NCBI GenBank assembly: GCA_900239685.1
Contig: OENT01000236.1
Coordinates: 62,001-126,000, forward strand
Reading direction: 5' to 3'
DNA length: 64,000 nt
Source of the DNA: Rotaria macrura
Taxonomy: Eukaryota; Rotifera; Eurotatoria; Philodinida; Philodinidae
Of the stretch, positions 24,084 to 38,300 are shown in pieces (position 1 is the stretch's first letter; each line of letters opens with the position of its first letter). The notes beneath the pieces are model-generated. The model was given only the letters and a program-made list of their open reading frames with translations, made no database searches and had not been told where the DNA came from. The position numbers and the translations under genes were made by a program.

Positions 24084-25937
24084 CTTGTGGGAAATCGAAA
24101 TTTAACTGTTATATTCAATACGTTTCGGCTGTATATAATATATATTGAATGAAGAATCAGTTTAACGTGCGTATGCCAAGTTCAAAAGAACGACATTGAA
24201 CCCTTCAATGCAATTTTTAATCTATTGTTTTGAATAACAATTGAAGTGAATCTGAAACTGCAAATTAGAATTACGTTTGTTTCGTAATCAAGTTTTTTTT
24301 TGGTAAACAAAACAAAAGAAAAACGTGATGTATTTACAAGTTCTTTCTGTTCCTTTGTTTTTTATTTCAGGGAGGAAATGTCTTATTCTAGACGTTTTTT
24401 GTACGAAGCTTTCAAGCGGCACTTCTATCTTTGTGGGCTTACGCTACTCTACAATCATCACTGTCAAGGTATTAGCGTCATATGAATAGGACGAGTACAC
24501 AGACGACTTTCGTGCTAAAATAATTTTTTTTAAGCAGAAAGAACACAACATAACCCATGCATGTTTCGAATAGCAGAGAAGAAGGATGAAGAAAATTTTA
24601 TTTATTGCTCCAATGTAGTCAAAACCCATGTAGTCAATGAAAAGAAGAGTTCTTTTCATAAGATAAACGACATTCTTACTTGACTAACAACATTGAAAAT
24701 CATTGACGAGTCTGTCGTCGATAAAGTACAATCCTTCCGTCTTTTTCCGTCCCAATAGTGACTGTCTATGAATGGAATGTGATATTTACTTCGGTACATA
24801 TAGAAAACAAAATGGGTACAAATAAATAAATAGAAATTCATGTAATCATTGAATCCTTCTTACATATCTTTGAATCAACACAAAGAAAACGATATTATTT
24901 ACGGTTAGTGCCTCGAAATTCAATCTTCTTTGAACAATCGTCGACCGTATTATTGAAAGTTCTCTCGCCATGCATCTATCAAGTAAGATCAACCGGTACA
25001 CATGGGCGTGTCGTTATGTTTGATCAATTGGTCTCTTATAGGCGGAATACCGGAAACGTTGTATATCCTATCGTGAATGAATTTAAGAAAGAATTGAAAC
25101 TCTTCTTAGCCTAACGTTCCCAAAGTACACTGCACTACGTAGTGAAGAAATCCTTGTATTATTTAAATTATAATATTGGTAAACAGCTCTTGCCTAATTC
25201 TTATTCAATAGTGATTATTGAAAAATGTGAGCGTTCGAGGACTCTTCATCGCAATTTACATAATGGTGAGTAATACTATTTATCTAGGAAATATGAGATT
25301 GGTCCAATTGTTTGTTACATCGCAATGTTTGGATTTAATGTCATTGAAGTATATGCCCTCAGTGCATTCGTTCGTTTTTCATTCTGCATGAACAATCAAT
25401 TGTCTCATCGTTCATATCATTGCGAAACAGCGTTTATTTTGATATGAGATTTACGTGAACGTATGTCTTCTATCAGAAGAATATCGATATCTTTTATAAA
25501 TATCCTTCAGATCATATTTCTTCAAACATAAAATTGTGTCGATCCTTTATCACTGTCAACCGAACCAACGGATTTGTTTTATAAATAAATTGATAATTAA
25601 ATAAAGGTGAAAATTGCATTCAACCAAGTTATAAAAAAAAAAAAACTTTTTTCTAGACAATCAAACGCCTGATGAATTCGTATAAAAATTCATCGAATTG
25701 GCATTTTCACAAATGATTCTCTACTCGTCTCATCGTGAATACTTGAATCCCGTTGTTTCCAATAGAGAATACAGCAAAATCTGTATTAATATTTTCGACA
25801 GGAAACTGAGTCTCATTGATTATTTTGAACTTTTTTTTACTTGTCATGTCACATGTAATTACATAGTTTCTAGCAACAAACCTCGCGGAAATTTACGCGT
25901 CGTGAAGCATGCACATAGTTCGTTCGTGTATGAGATA

Positions 25938-25941
<4 letters not shown>

Positions 25942-25971
<30 letters not shown>
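25942..25971. repeat. TA dinucleotide microsatellite
   Basis: An uninterrupted run of about 15 TA units, the longest of several in the window (others near 23361, 28785 and 62167). Confidence 0.9.
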
Positions 25972-25978
<7 letters not shown>

Positions 25979-27760
25979 ATTTAGAACATGATAAAAAATA
26001 TAAATATCATGGCATGTGCTAGAATACTAGTAGAATTACATCAGAGTGTCCAATTACAAGAATTAAAAATTCTATAATCTTTCGAAGACATATTCGATTC
26101 TGTGTTTTCATGGATTCCTCAATGTCAAATGCATGTAAGCTAATCTAATATGATCAAGAGAGATGACTTTTTACGTTTCTGATGAGCTCGATCACAGTAT
26201 GCATCTCTATATTTAAAATGGAAAACAATTCATTGAAGTTATGAATAACAATTTTTGTAAATATGATATTCTTCTTTTATTTTTAACAACTATTTTTTCA
26301 TTTGCTTGCCCTAATGAGATTTTAGCATACACACTGACGATAATTACAGTTTATCACATATGACAATCATTCAGTGGCATAAATTTTTCAGTCGTCACAT
26401 TAACAAACGAAATATTTGAAGATAATTGAAAAATGACTTTTTTATTAATTCAACTCTTGAACCTGTGTAGATTATCGATAACCTTTCTAGTAATCGTTCA
26501 ATTAAATGAATTGCAAGTTACTTTCATTTTCTTTTTTCTACGTATTCAAATTTTTATCATCGTTCCGAATGTAAATATGCGATTTTCATTACGAGCGTAA
26601 TTTTATAGGAACATAATTACATCAACTGAGCAGCATAGAAAGCACTTCAATATGTTTCTTTTTTTGTCATCAATAATATATATATATATTTTTTCTTTTT
26701 TTTTCTCCAGATGGATGTATTTAACGAGAAAAGAAAACGATTGAAACATTCTGCTCAAGGTATGTTAATAATTTTCGGAAAAAGAATCATGGATTTATCC
26801 ATTGATTAACAATGCTAAGATGATGAATGATACGGTGTCTATTTTTGTTTTCTATAATGAAAACTACCCTATGAACGTTTGTATCATTAGAATGAATAAC
26901 AATAATAAATCTTTTAAAAAGAAAATTATGAGCGGACGATTCATTGTTTTGTCCATCGGCACATATAAATAGGCTTTGATACAGATTAGCAATAGAAAGT
27001 TTTATTATAATTTAAAACTATTTTACGAATGATTAAAAACATAAATGTATTGTCGTGTTTCAAAAGATTTAGAAAAATAAATAGGATCATATTCGATCAA
27101 ATATTATTACAAGTCTCGAATGTTTTTTCTCATATACTTATAGAACAACATGTTATAATTATAGTTTCTTTTTTTCTAATCTATGGTTTATTTCTATCGT
27201 TTGGAAATAATAATCTGTGATTCTCTTTCTCTAACTTTCTCTCACATTTTCCTCGAAGGAAAATATTTCTGACGAAGAATTTGAGTAAAACTTCTTAGTG
27301 ACATCGAAATATTCCGATTAACATTGATAACCTTTTGCAAAAAGTCATTAACACTTTCCAACAATGATACATGACGAGAGACTGAATTGAGACAAAACTC
27401 AGACATAGAGAATCAAACAGTATCGTCTGGCTTTAGGGCTAACGAAAACTATCCTCAATGTTATAGATACAAGAAAATAATATTAATCATAGTAATATGT
27501 AATCTCTGTTAAGCAATGATTTGACGTTTCTAATTTCTTTTATGACATGCAAAGTAGAGAAGACAATAATGAGAAATAACAATTTGAAACTTCTATCAAT
27601 GATTGTAAACAAGTAAGATATTATAATGATGAGTATTAATACGGTCACATAACTATAATAGAACACGTGTAGACTTGATATTTTAATAAATACATACTTC
27701 TGTTATATCTTATGAAGTAACAGAAATGTATTGCTTTTTTTTTCTTGCACTTTGATAATC

Positions 27761-27905
27761 ATGGCGAACACGAACAATATGATAATTGACAATGAAAAGA
27801 AAGCTAAAACGGAAGTCAATAATCAATCTAACATTCGCGCATGTCTTAACTATATACTTGTTATACTAGTCGTTGTTGTTGCCATCATAGGCGGCGTCAC
27901 CGCCG

Positions 27906-27936
<31 letters not shown>

Positions 27937-28084
27937 TATTGCTTGTCACTCATGTAGTCAGTATTTATTGACATTTCTCTTTTCTGTTAGTTTTGCTATT
28001 ATCATTTATTTCACCGTCGAAATAAAACAAACAGCATTGGGAAAAAACAATCATATCTTGATCGTACTCGACACACTTACATAA
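27761..28084 (+). CDS. Doubtful small membrane protein with poly-isoleucine tract
   Basis: A 107-residue frame from ATG at 27761. After a polar N-terminus (MANTNNMIIDNEKKAKTEV) come a hydrophobic stretch (YILVILVVVVAIIGGVTAV) and a run of 11 isoleucines encoded by an ATC/ATT microsatellite at about 27905-27940, then further hydrophobic residues. It could be the first exon of a membrane protein, or chance translation of a microsatellite. No homologue comes to mind. Low confidence. Confidence 0.25.
27905..27940. repeat. ATC trinucleotide microsatellite
   Basis: About ten consecutive ATC units followed by ATT ATT. In one plus-strand frame it reads as isoleucine. Confidence 0.9.
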
Positions 28085-29675
28085 CTAACGGTCTAGTTCA
28101 ATACAGAATAAGTATGCAATGAAAAGTAGACAGTTTTTGATAAAACGGTAAATTTTCTTTTTTCGTCTTCCTGTTTTGATCGTCATGCAATTCTTTTAGT
28201 GAGGTCCAGACGATAAATCTTGCGTATGTTCGCTCCTCTAGTTAACCATGAAGAAAAGAAAAGAGAGTATAAATGTGTGCTTGCTGAGTTTTTCATTGCG
28301 AACAAACGGAAGAAAGAGTATGCAGCGACAGGCATGGAAAAATATCGGATGACAATAGATGGAAAAGAGTCGAGTTCTATCCGACGTGTGTGTTGTGCGC
28401 TCAAAGTAATAAGCGACGAAATGATGGAGTAGACTAGGAAAAGAATGAAAAGAGAAGAAGAAAAAGAAAGCGAACAAGCGCTTGAATAACCGTTTGGAAA
28501 ATTGATTTTTATAAATAATTGAGCAAAGAGGAAGTATGAGAAGAAAGAAAGCACAAGAGCAATGCTCTTTGTGTTGTGAATGACTTTTCGAGATCAGTAT
28601 TTGACACAAAATATTTTTCTGTTACATTAATATGTTTTCAAAAATATAACCATTGATGCATCACAATACTTCTATAGTCCTGCTAATAGGATGCTTTTCA
28701 AAGAATTTTTCTTTTAATTCATTTATTGTTTAATTGGGTTTGTACATGCGACACTTATCGTGATACTGTAATGCCAATGAGAGCACATATATACATATAT
28801 ATATATATATATATACTACAACTGTGTTGATGTTCTAATGCAAGGGTCATATTCCCTAGAGGCGAAAAGACATAAAGAGCAACAGAGAGTTAGCAAGAAA
28901 GAGAAGACACGAGAGATGCGCGAACAAGTATGCCTCTGGTGCTTCGATGGTGATACATTGATTAGATAAAATTTGTTAAATGCAAAGAGCGAACAACCCT
29001 CTATTATTTATCATTGTTCTTTTTTTATTTTTCATGTGGACTACATTTACTTTGAAAACATCTATTCGAGCGTAGACGATTCGATGTTGTTCATTCTATT
29101 GCTTTGTTCCTGGTTATCTGAAGTCAAAAGCGGCCACCTGATTGAAATCAACTAACGTTTGATGTACTACACATGTGGATGTGTGTTTAATGTAGCCAAG
29201 AGGGCTATAAACGCCTTCGAGAAACCTGTTTCATAAGAAGACTATTTTCAATCTCTCCTCTGTCTCTTGGCGTCTCTTCTTTAGTTGTCGTTATATAGCT
29301 GATAAGGGAAAAGATGCGACATGAAAATACAATATTCCCTCTTGTTGCTATTTGACTAAGGCTCTTTCGCGTTCCATTTCTTCTCCTCCTATTTTCTCTT
29401 TTTCTTTTTTTTTTGCCTTGATCGACTATTTCAGGATAATAACTACCGCACTAACGTGCACCATCATTTTCATCGAAAATGAAGACGCTCATCTAATCAT
29501 TTTCTCGTTCATCATCATTCTATTTACGACTTAGCCATCATTCCAGAATTGATTTGAAAACTACATTTACTATTACCGCTATATCTCTATTCATTCTATT
29601 GCACATATAATAAAAGGCAACATACGTTCATTGCACTATTGTGACAGTTTTGTTTTTCATTAACTTATTATTATC

Positions 29676-31956
29676 ATGGGTCAACGCATGACACGTCGAC
29701 AAGTTGATGAAGGTCTTGAATTATATGCACAGAAAAATTATGATGCTGCCATTAAAAAATGGACAACAGCATTACCGAAAATGAAAGATAACCGATTACG
29801 TTTTGCTACACTTGGTCATTTAGCATCGGCATCACGTGACCGTGGTCGAAATAAAGACTATCTTGTTCATGCTGTACAACAAATTGATATTGCACATGAA
29901 CTTGACGATAACGTACTTCGTGCTCAGGCATATTTGAATTTATCACGTGCAAACGAAATGCTTGCTGATTATTTTAAAGCTGTTAGTTATTCACGTTTAG
30001 CTATTCAATATTCGTTAGTAACGGATTCTATTCAAGGTTACGCATTACTTGTTATGGCCGATGCTTATATAGGTCTATGTAATTTTCCAAAGGTACTTGA
30101 ATGTCTTGATAAAGCTTTGAGTATTTCACAAGAAAATGAAGATCATTTAATGGAAATTCAAGTACTTAATACAATGGGAAAAGTATTTCTTACATTAAAA
30201 GATTTTCCAAAAGCACTTGCATTTCAACGTCGTGCTCATGAATTAGCTCTATCGAATGCTGCATATTCCGGCGAACAAAATACTAATATTACCTCTAAAT
30301 TTGTGCGTTTGACGAAATTAAAATTAGCGACACCATTACGATTGATGGGGGATTTCCAGGGTGCAACCAAATGTGTTGAGGTTAATTATATATAATAATA
30401 TAAAAACGATTGGAAAACAGTAATAAATGAATATGCATATATTTTTCTTCTTCTTAGGAAGCAATGCGTTCAGCATCTAGTCTTGGTGATCGACCTGTTC
30501 AAGCTAAATGTCTTGTATGTGTCGGAGACATTCAACGTTCTCAGAACAATAATGAGGTAGTTAAAGAATCATAGTGTATGGATGATAAATCTTCCACAGT
30601 GTGCTTATGTGTGTGCACTGATGTACATGTTCAGTATATTTATAAGCATAAGTTTAGGAAACGACATTTGTCTATTGAAATTTTTTTATTTGGTTTGAAA
30701 AATGGCAATTTATATCTTTCTGAATTCAAAATTACTGGTAATTGACCTTGAAAATAGCATTTAAGTATAGTTAAACGTATTTGAAATTACTCTCAAATGA
30801 GAAAGTTTCCGTTTTCTTAACTTATGAAGATCTTGTCTGACTAGAATATGTCTTATCTTTTATATTTATACATCAAGGTTGCCTGTAAAAAATATGAAGC
30901 AGCTATACAAATGTTACAAGATATGAACGATCGATATAGTTCTACGCTTGCCATGCTTGGCCTTGTTAAGGCTTTGTTGGTACTCGATACGCAAAAGCAA
31001 ATGGTAAGCGATAACAAATCTTGAATAAATTTATGCATGCACAATTGTTCGTTGTCATTTTCTGCATGAATAAAAACTTATGTTAATATGAATGACAAGA
31101 AAATTTTCATAAACATGTAAGAATAAATAGAACGGACATGAAACATGAGAAATTATTTCAAATTTCAAATTAACGATTCAGTTAGATTCTACTGATTCGT
31201 GTTATCACAGAAGTATGACTATAATGATAAAATTTAACTGGGAAGAACAGCATTACTTGTTGTTTTCTTTGTGTTCATAGACATTCCGATGATATTTATT
31301 TCATCTGTTGTCTCGAATAATAGAGACGAAGAAAAACGGATGGAGATAAGATCGGCTTTAATGATATAGTTTTGTTGTGCCTCTATTATAAGCAAATGAG
31401 TTAGACGTGTCATTGACAATGATATATAGATATATATACACATATAAGCACGTGCGAATTCTAGATGGAAAATGGAGAGATAAATTTTTATCAATAAAAT
31501 TTGATGTGTTTCTTTTTTCTTAGGCATCCGAAATTCTTGCAACAGCATTACAAACTGCAACATCAATGGGCAATAAATTGATGCAAGCGCGATGTCATTT
31601 GTTGTACGAACGTATGCTTGCTTCCGATAATCAATTGGATGATGCACGACAATCGCTTGAAATGGCACAACGTCTTTATCAAGAAGTTGATCTTGTATGC
31701 ACAATTTGCAAACAGCCTATGGGTATGCATCCAGATCAAATTCAAATTTTAACATGTACACATATTTTTCATGAAAGGTAAGTGTCAATATGGTGAAAAT
31801 AAAACTGATAACATATTAAAAGAAAGTTGTCTTCTATTTAATTTAAGATGTATTTTAAATTTATTACAAAGATGGACATACGAAGCACAATTTTGTCCTA
31901 AATGTAATAAGAGTGTTTTGTATAGTAGAAGTTATATTGCACTATCCTTGTTCTGA
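29676..31956 (+). CDS. RAPSN: Rapsyn (43 kDa receptor-associated protein of the synapse)
   Basis: Exons 29676-30380, 30458-30556, 30878-31003, 31524-31777 and 31848-31956 give 430 residues (vertebrate rapsyn has 412). Rapsyn clusters nicotinic acetylcholine receptors under the postsynaptic membrane and has E3 ligase activity. It begins MGQ, the conserved N-myristoylation signal with Gly2. TPR repeats fill most of the protein, for example GLELYAQKNYDAAIKKWTTA near residue 13 and KDFPKALAFQRRAHELA near 195. A C-terminal RING-H2 is intact: CTICKQP, then CTHIFHERC, then CPKC. The last acceptor (31847) was chosen because it rejoins HER to CIL and restores the RING. Introns 2 (321 nt) and 3 (520 nt) are longer than usual here. 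In a rotifer it presumably serves cholinergic neuromuscular synapses (inference). Confidence 0.93.
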
Positions 31957-34064
31957 TACAACGAAATTTTGTTTCTTTTTTCTTTTCTTTTTTGGAAAAT
32001 CTATTTCAATTTATTTTCTCGGTGAAACTTTGTAAAATATCAATCATATGATAATATATTTCTATACATATACATATATACATTTGCACACAATAATTAT
32101 TTAGTTTCACTTTTCCTAAAAAAAAATAGTATTTGTGTTCCCTTACACGAAAATTTTTCATTTGAAAACATGTTTAGTTATTGAAGCATTCATTCGAAAT
32201 ATGGCTTCATTACAAGCATGTCTTCTCTCACTCATACATAATCAATTTTCATGTATGCTAACCTGCACAATCCATCAATTCCATCTATCTCATGGGATTC
32301 ACAAAATACACCTGTTTTATAGCACAATACCAATATCAATAATGGATATGAATAAATAATGGCAAATCTTAAATTGAAAGTAATACTTTTAGTGATAGTA
32401 TCACTATGAACAATTATCAATAATTGATTAATATTAATAGCTCTAGTATAAGATCGAACAAAAATACAAAAGCAAGACTAATAGTATTACAACAAAACAC
32501 TTTTAAGAATTAGTACTTTCTTTTCAATGCTCTACTGTTACTTAATATGATTGGTGCTATTGTATCGTTTATTGGTTGATAGTATACAGAATAATTTGAA
32601 TTAATTTGAATATTGTCAAGAGCAATCGATAAATAAAAAATCCGGTGCAACATTAATAATTAAACTATTCATATCTTCTTTTTATTTCAATCATGTTTTT
32701 CTTTCGATAGTGCAAAAAGTACTCGCAAGCGAAGTTCATCAATCGATCGATAGCTGTTAAATTGAACCTGTGTGTGTATTGTATCGATTCTAATCGTCGA
32801 TAAGTACTTCGAAAAGTGTTTGCAAACGTAACTTTTAGCTATGAGCCTGTTTCATGATGAAAATATGTTTCATTGCAATAAGAAACATTGAAAAGAACAT
32901 CTTGTTCAATTTTGCTTTGAAAATCTGCATAGAAACAAGGATAGATAAGATTATTTTGTTGGGTAAATGAGCGAAAATTTTGTCATATCTATTCTAAGTT
33001 AATGTCATAGGAAAAGGGCGTCTACGACATTGTTCGAATTCAATGTTCTATTTCCGAACAGGAACAAATTAGTACGCGTGATATTCTTTTTTCTATTAAC
33101 TACTTATGATTATCCTAAGGATTTGTTTATATTTAATGCTTCAAGTCGAAATTAGAAAGTCATTTTTCTTTGTGTATCTTATCGCATTAAAAGAAAGAAG
33201 AAGAAAAAAAAACAATAAAATGTAATTTATCGACATCAATCAGTTAGTTATCACGAATTATTTTTCGGGTATTGATGATCTATTGGAATCCAAATGATGA
33301 ATATATTTCCGACTCAAAATTGATTGATCGTTTCGGGAACATCCTCGTCAATCTCAAAAGATTTAACGGTTGATTCTTCATATTATCGTCTGAGAGCATT
33401 AGATCCACTATACAGAGTGTTAACAAGAATCTTATAGCACTCAATTTGTTCAGTACATATTTAATGTCTGGTATACGATGTCATTTATTCAAACTTTTGT
33501 TTTTCTTCAATGTGGCCATGAGTTGTCGAAACACATCCATTCATTGTCGTTTAATCAATGAATGCCTATATTAATAAATCGTGCAGAGTCAATTATCGTA
33601 TCGTATTGAATAACGAGGACAATATTTAATGGAATTTCATGATCCCTATCATTTTAAGTCTATAACAGAGTAATATGTTGCCATATCTTAGATTTATATT
33701 AGCATGCTAGGCAAAAGATGGAATACCAAATGGAATAAACGCCATGCAAAATCAAATCTGTATTCAATCAAAATAAGTGCTGTTAGTAAATATCGAATTT
33801 TTTTTGAAAGGAAACAAATTAGTCACTGTTCTTTTCTCATAGTCTTTTCATGTTTGTAATTCTATATCTTGATTGAGAACTTGAATTTTGCCCGCAAAAG
33901 CTTATATGTATTGTGCCACGTTCGCCCAATACGGAATATTGAAGTATAGAGCATTGTCTAAGACGTAGTTGCCAATGATTCTTATCAACAAATATCCATT
34001 ACCATTATTTTTCATGATCAAAAAAGATTCTTTTCCTAAGAACACTTGTTAATATTTTGCAGAT
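31957..34064. other. 3' flank of rapsyn, no further gene seen
   Basis: AT-rich. It contains the rapsyn 3' end and short open frames at 32135-32359 (plus) and 32232-32420 (minus) without recognisable content. No RNA gene or repeat of note before the inverted repeat that starts near 34065. Confidence 0.4.
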
Positions 34065-35030
34065 ATCGAAGAGATAAAATGAAACAAATGTAACTGTATG
34101 TGTGTCTGTATTATTAGAGTATAGTTACGATAATAGTGTTATTTGAAAGTAAAAAAGGTGATAAGTTCTGAAAGTACTTGGAGTTTTCTATTATCATGTA
34201 TTTTTATGTTTTACTTTGTGCTTATATATTCCTAAAACCAATTAACTATAACGAGAGTATCCTTAGTGCAGCAGATTCCTAAGAGTTCGTAAAAATGCAT
34301 GTGCCATCAAATTTAGGTATTTTTAAAGTTTTCATCACTCTAGAATTATCTTTCTCCAAAATTAATTATACAGTTAGATCGAACACTTGAAACTGTCTAT
34401 TATTCTATATATTTGTGCATTGTCTTACAGTTATTTATTGAAGACTATTTTGTGTACAAAGAGAACATTCGAGACGAATATGTACCCAAAGTGTGCAACA
34501 TTACGTTTCTAGAATTTTTTTAACGAATTATTATGGCAATAGGAATTTTATTTTTTCAAATGACAATGAATTTTGATAAAGCTCGAAAGTTTTCTCTCAT
34601 CTTATATGTGTATACGTTGTCTACCATTTTTGTGTTGTGACAAATAAATCCAAAACAATGCACAAATCTATAGGATAATAGACAGTTTCAAGTTCTATGT
34701 AACTGTATAATTACTTTTGGAGAGAGATAAGTCTAGAGTGATAGAATTTTTTTTAAAACCTTAACTTAATGACATATGCATTTTTTCGAACTCTCAAGAA
34801 TCTGCTGCACATAAGGGTGCTCTCATTATACTTAATTTATTTTAATATATAAGCACAAAGAAAAACATAAAAATACGCGATGATAGAAAACTCCAAATGC
34901 TTTCAGAACGTATCGCCTTTTCGTTGTCAAGTAACATTATTATCGCAACATGAATCTTAATATATAGATTTCTATGTATTTTTCCCACCAAAATATCAGT
35001 TACTTTTGTCTCATTTCAATACTTTCGATG
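34065..35030. repeat. Large imperfect inverted repeat (about 380-bp arms)
   Basis: The left arm, about 34065-34440, matches the reverse complement of the right arm, about 34640-35030. Matching blocks include TTGGAGTTTTCTAT, TATTTTTATGTTTT, CTTTGTGCTTATATATT, GTGCAGCAGATTC, AATTATACAGTTA and CTTGAAACTGTCTATTAT. Identity by eye is roughly 80% with small indels. About 200 bases of unique sequence form the loop. There is no open frame of note and no obvious target duplication. A transcript across it would fold into a long hairpin. It could be an old inverted duplication or a foldback-type element. Confidence 0.8.
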
Positions 35031-35376
35031 GTATGTTAGAAAATAACATCTTCTGATTTCCAAGTATGCTTTGTATTAAAAATTCTATTCAATATCGTTT
35101 TGAGTGTCAGTTGAATATGTTTCTCAGTATCTGCTGAATTAACTCGGAGGCGTTGTTTTCTGAAACAATCTTCAAAAGACCAATTCTCCTTTGTTTTCAA
35201 CTTCATGAATAACTAAAGCAGCAATCCATGAAGAACATTCGTTATTTAAAACGGTGACGTCAATCAGACATGTGCAGTTTTTATTCGTGAAACTAGTGGA
35301 ACAACTCCAATCACAATTAGTGTTTCGATTAATCTTTAAAAAAGTTTATTTAAGAAAAAAAACCATAGTAACTGTT
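35031..35376. other. 3' flank of the IAP-like gene
   Basis: AT-rich sequence between the inverted repeat and the stop codon of the minus-strand RING exon. A short plus-strand frame opposite the RING exon (35254-35439) is probably a shadow. Confidence 0.4.
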
Positions 35377-38300
35377 TTAATTGAAAGACAGTTCTATTTG
35401 TGGAAGCATGCAAATGGTAGCTGGTCTACAACAATATAAACATTCTTCAAGTTGATTTCCATTTAATTTTGCAAAACATTCACCACACATGAGACCATGT
35501 TGGCAAGGACTATATTCATATGTAGCTACGTTAGCATAACATAGCTGACAACTTTCTTCGACTGTGTCTGGCTTATTTGTTGTTGAACGTGACAAACTTC
35601 GATTTGTCATGGCTGATGATTGTGTACGGATTCGCTTCACTGGTACACGCTTATCCTTGTTCACAGATGGTCCTTAAATAAGATGGTTCGTACAAAATTT
35701 CTTCATCAGAATTTTTTTTTGTCAGTCTACGATGAAAGCATGGTTAGTGTTATTACAGCGAACAATATTTGAGTTTCAACGATACGAGAAGGAGAAATAC
35801 AGATATTTCTCAATCTGATACTAAATGAAATGATGCTATTGTATGATTCAATATGTTCTTAAAATGTTCTTTTCAATGTTTTAATCAAATGATCCAATTT
35901 CAACTATTCTTACCATTTTTAATATCATAAAAAAATGAAATTCAGAGATCTTCTCTTTCGAATACGAAAAAGCACGACTCGCTAAATACAACTATTGTTG
36001 ATTTTGTTTGGGTTTGCACTCATTTCACTATTAGTTGTAGTATAAACTTAAGACAACTGGAAAGCAAAAAATGAGCCGGTCAGAATGATTAGTAAGAACG
36101 AAAAACGTTTTCAAAACATTTCTAAGTGTGAATTTGTTTTTCTTCAATTTCTACATTGTGTTCGAACAGTATCATCTATTAAGAGTATAAAGTTTTAATC
36201 TAAGTAGTTTGGTAGTACTACGATAAAGAACACTGAAAATATAGAAGAATAAAGTATCGAAATCATTTGCTTATGCAAATGCAATATTTTTGGAAGGTCT
36301 CTAAAATTCAAGTGTTTATAACTAGCATTTGACTCGGTGATTTCAAAAGTCGAAGTTAATACAACTACGAAATTGATGTACAAATAAAAGGCATTGCGCA
36401 TCTTTCAGAAGTAACTTATTTGAAACATATTATTGTAGATGATCTAAAAGTTTTGTTTATTATTGATCGATTAGATAATAGTTCGAACAAGTGGATGATC
36501 ACAAAATCCACAAACTGTCCAGTATCAACGATTGTCAAATCGATTTCGAATTCTTATTTATACTTTCACTTGAATATTCTAGGTGAATCGGTGAAATATC
36601 CCTATTGTAATCTGTTCGACAATATGACTCAAAGCTCTATTTTTTATTCAATATTCTTTTTCGACTCATCATTCTTTTTGTCTTTTCGGAAATATTCTTG
36701 AAAAAGTCAGGGTAGAGTCTATGTTGGTAAAGTTTCAGTTTAAGGATAGTAACATATCGTTTTCGAGAAGTATTCGTTTGAATAGGTTTTGACACTCTCA
36801 AAATAGAAATCTGAAGTATTGGCTCATGATTACAAATAATTTGTTCGACCCTTAGAAAATGTTTTATCGCTGCTAAAACATTTCTTAAATGATTAGCAAA
36901 AAAAAAGAGTACGACAATTTTATTGAGTGGTATAACTTGCGTACTTTGTTTTCGATGTTCTAAAATGGGATACAATAAATTTAAATGTTCACCGAAAATA
37001 TTCTTGCAAATGCTCTTTGAAAACTGACTCGTTTTTTATAATATTCTTCATTGAAATGTTTGTGAGTCTCATAAAAAAATGCATTCAAGAACATAATCAA
37101 AAGGAAGACGGAAGTCTACACCATGTTGACCTTAAAAACTTGGACCAAAACTACAGTAAAAGAAAAAAAGTACATCTTAAAAAATTTGTCCAATCTTAAT
37201 TCATGAGAAAAATGTCATCGAATTAACTAGACGGCAAGTTAAGTTTTGAAGGTCAGTATATTCTTCATCGAAAGTCGTATCACGTACATTGCAGCGATGA
37301 GTCTCTCGATAATCTGCTATTTACACGACATCGTATCATCAATGGTGACTTTCGAGAACTTTTATTTCTCTAACTTAGTCTATGAGAGTTATTCTCAGAA
37401 AACATTTCGAGTTTCAAAAATCTTCTGTAAATTTTACCATTGCTACTTATGCCCCTTGTTAGCGATGAGGCTGGCCTATTGTCATCCTGAACCTCATTCT
37501 AGAATTGAATATGTTGTCAAAGTGAGCGAGAAATCAAATCATGTTAGATATGAACGTGTCTTACGAATCATATCAAATTAAGAACGAAGGCAAGATGCAT
37601 GTTACTGTTTATGATCTGAAAATGACAATCGATCAAGTGATATTAACATGTATCTGCTTATTATCTGTCGCGAAATAGTCAACAAAAGTGTTAATTACTG
37701 AAACTACTAGAAGAAAAACAAAACTAATGACAATAGTTGATCGTAATATTTTCATCTATGTTTCATTCGGTGATGAGATAGATTATCGTTTGAAATAAAC
37801 CTACCTCGTTTGACAACTATGCCCTTGTAACTTAAATATTTCGAAATTAAGAAGAAGACCTATAGTACAATGTTGACACACATTCATCATACAAGTAGAA
37901 ATTTCTAAGGGAAAGCGCACGGCTCATATACTTCGCATGACTGATTTGATTTTAAATTGTTAGGGGTGTTTTTTGATTAAGCATATTCTTTTCACTTATG
38001 AAACTTGTCCATAAATATTTCAGCATTAAAATTATATCTACTGTAACAGTAAAAGCAGTGTAAATTTCATACTTGATCTATCAAAATAAATGACTTTTAT
38101 TTTGTGACCATCAAGCATTTCGTACTTATGCTTTGCCTGTGGAACTACAAACGAGTAGAATATTATAATGATATATAATGCAAGTTACTAGAGAGTTTAT
38201 ACCTCGTTGAGATTCTTTCAAAACTCTTTCAATGTAAGGTGCGCCACGTTTATGTACGATATAATCACATGATGGATGAAACATTGCATGTTCTTCGAAT

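Larger units (their letters stand above)
24084..29675. other. Gene-poor interval with microsatellites
   Basis: About 5.6 kb, AT-rich. A few short open frames occur on both strands (24908-25114 plus, 28183-28554 minus and others) without recognised domains or consistent splicing. One membrane-protein-like frame at 27761-28084 is listed separately. TA repeats lie at about 25942-25971 and 28785-28815. The last few hundred bases are the upstream region of the rapsyn gene. Confidence 0.4.

Noticed and set aside
28183-28609. Overlapping minus-strand frames of 123 residues
   Set aside because: Phe/Ser-rich translation of simple AAAG-type sequence, with a competing frame on the other strand.
31234-31704. 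Minus-strand 156-residue frame
   Set aside because: Antisense to rapsyn intron 3 and exon 4; no domain.
36195-37581. Possible small genes inside the long putative IAP intron
   Set aside because: Frames are short, on both strands, without splice support or recognised domains; noted only in the intron entry.
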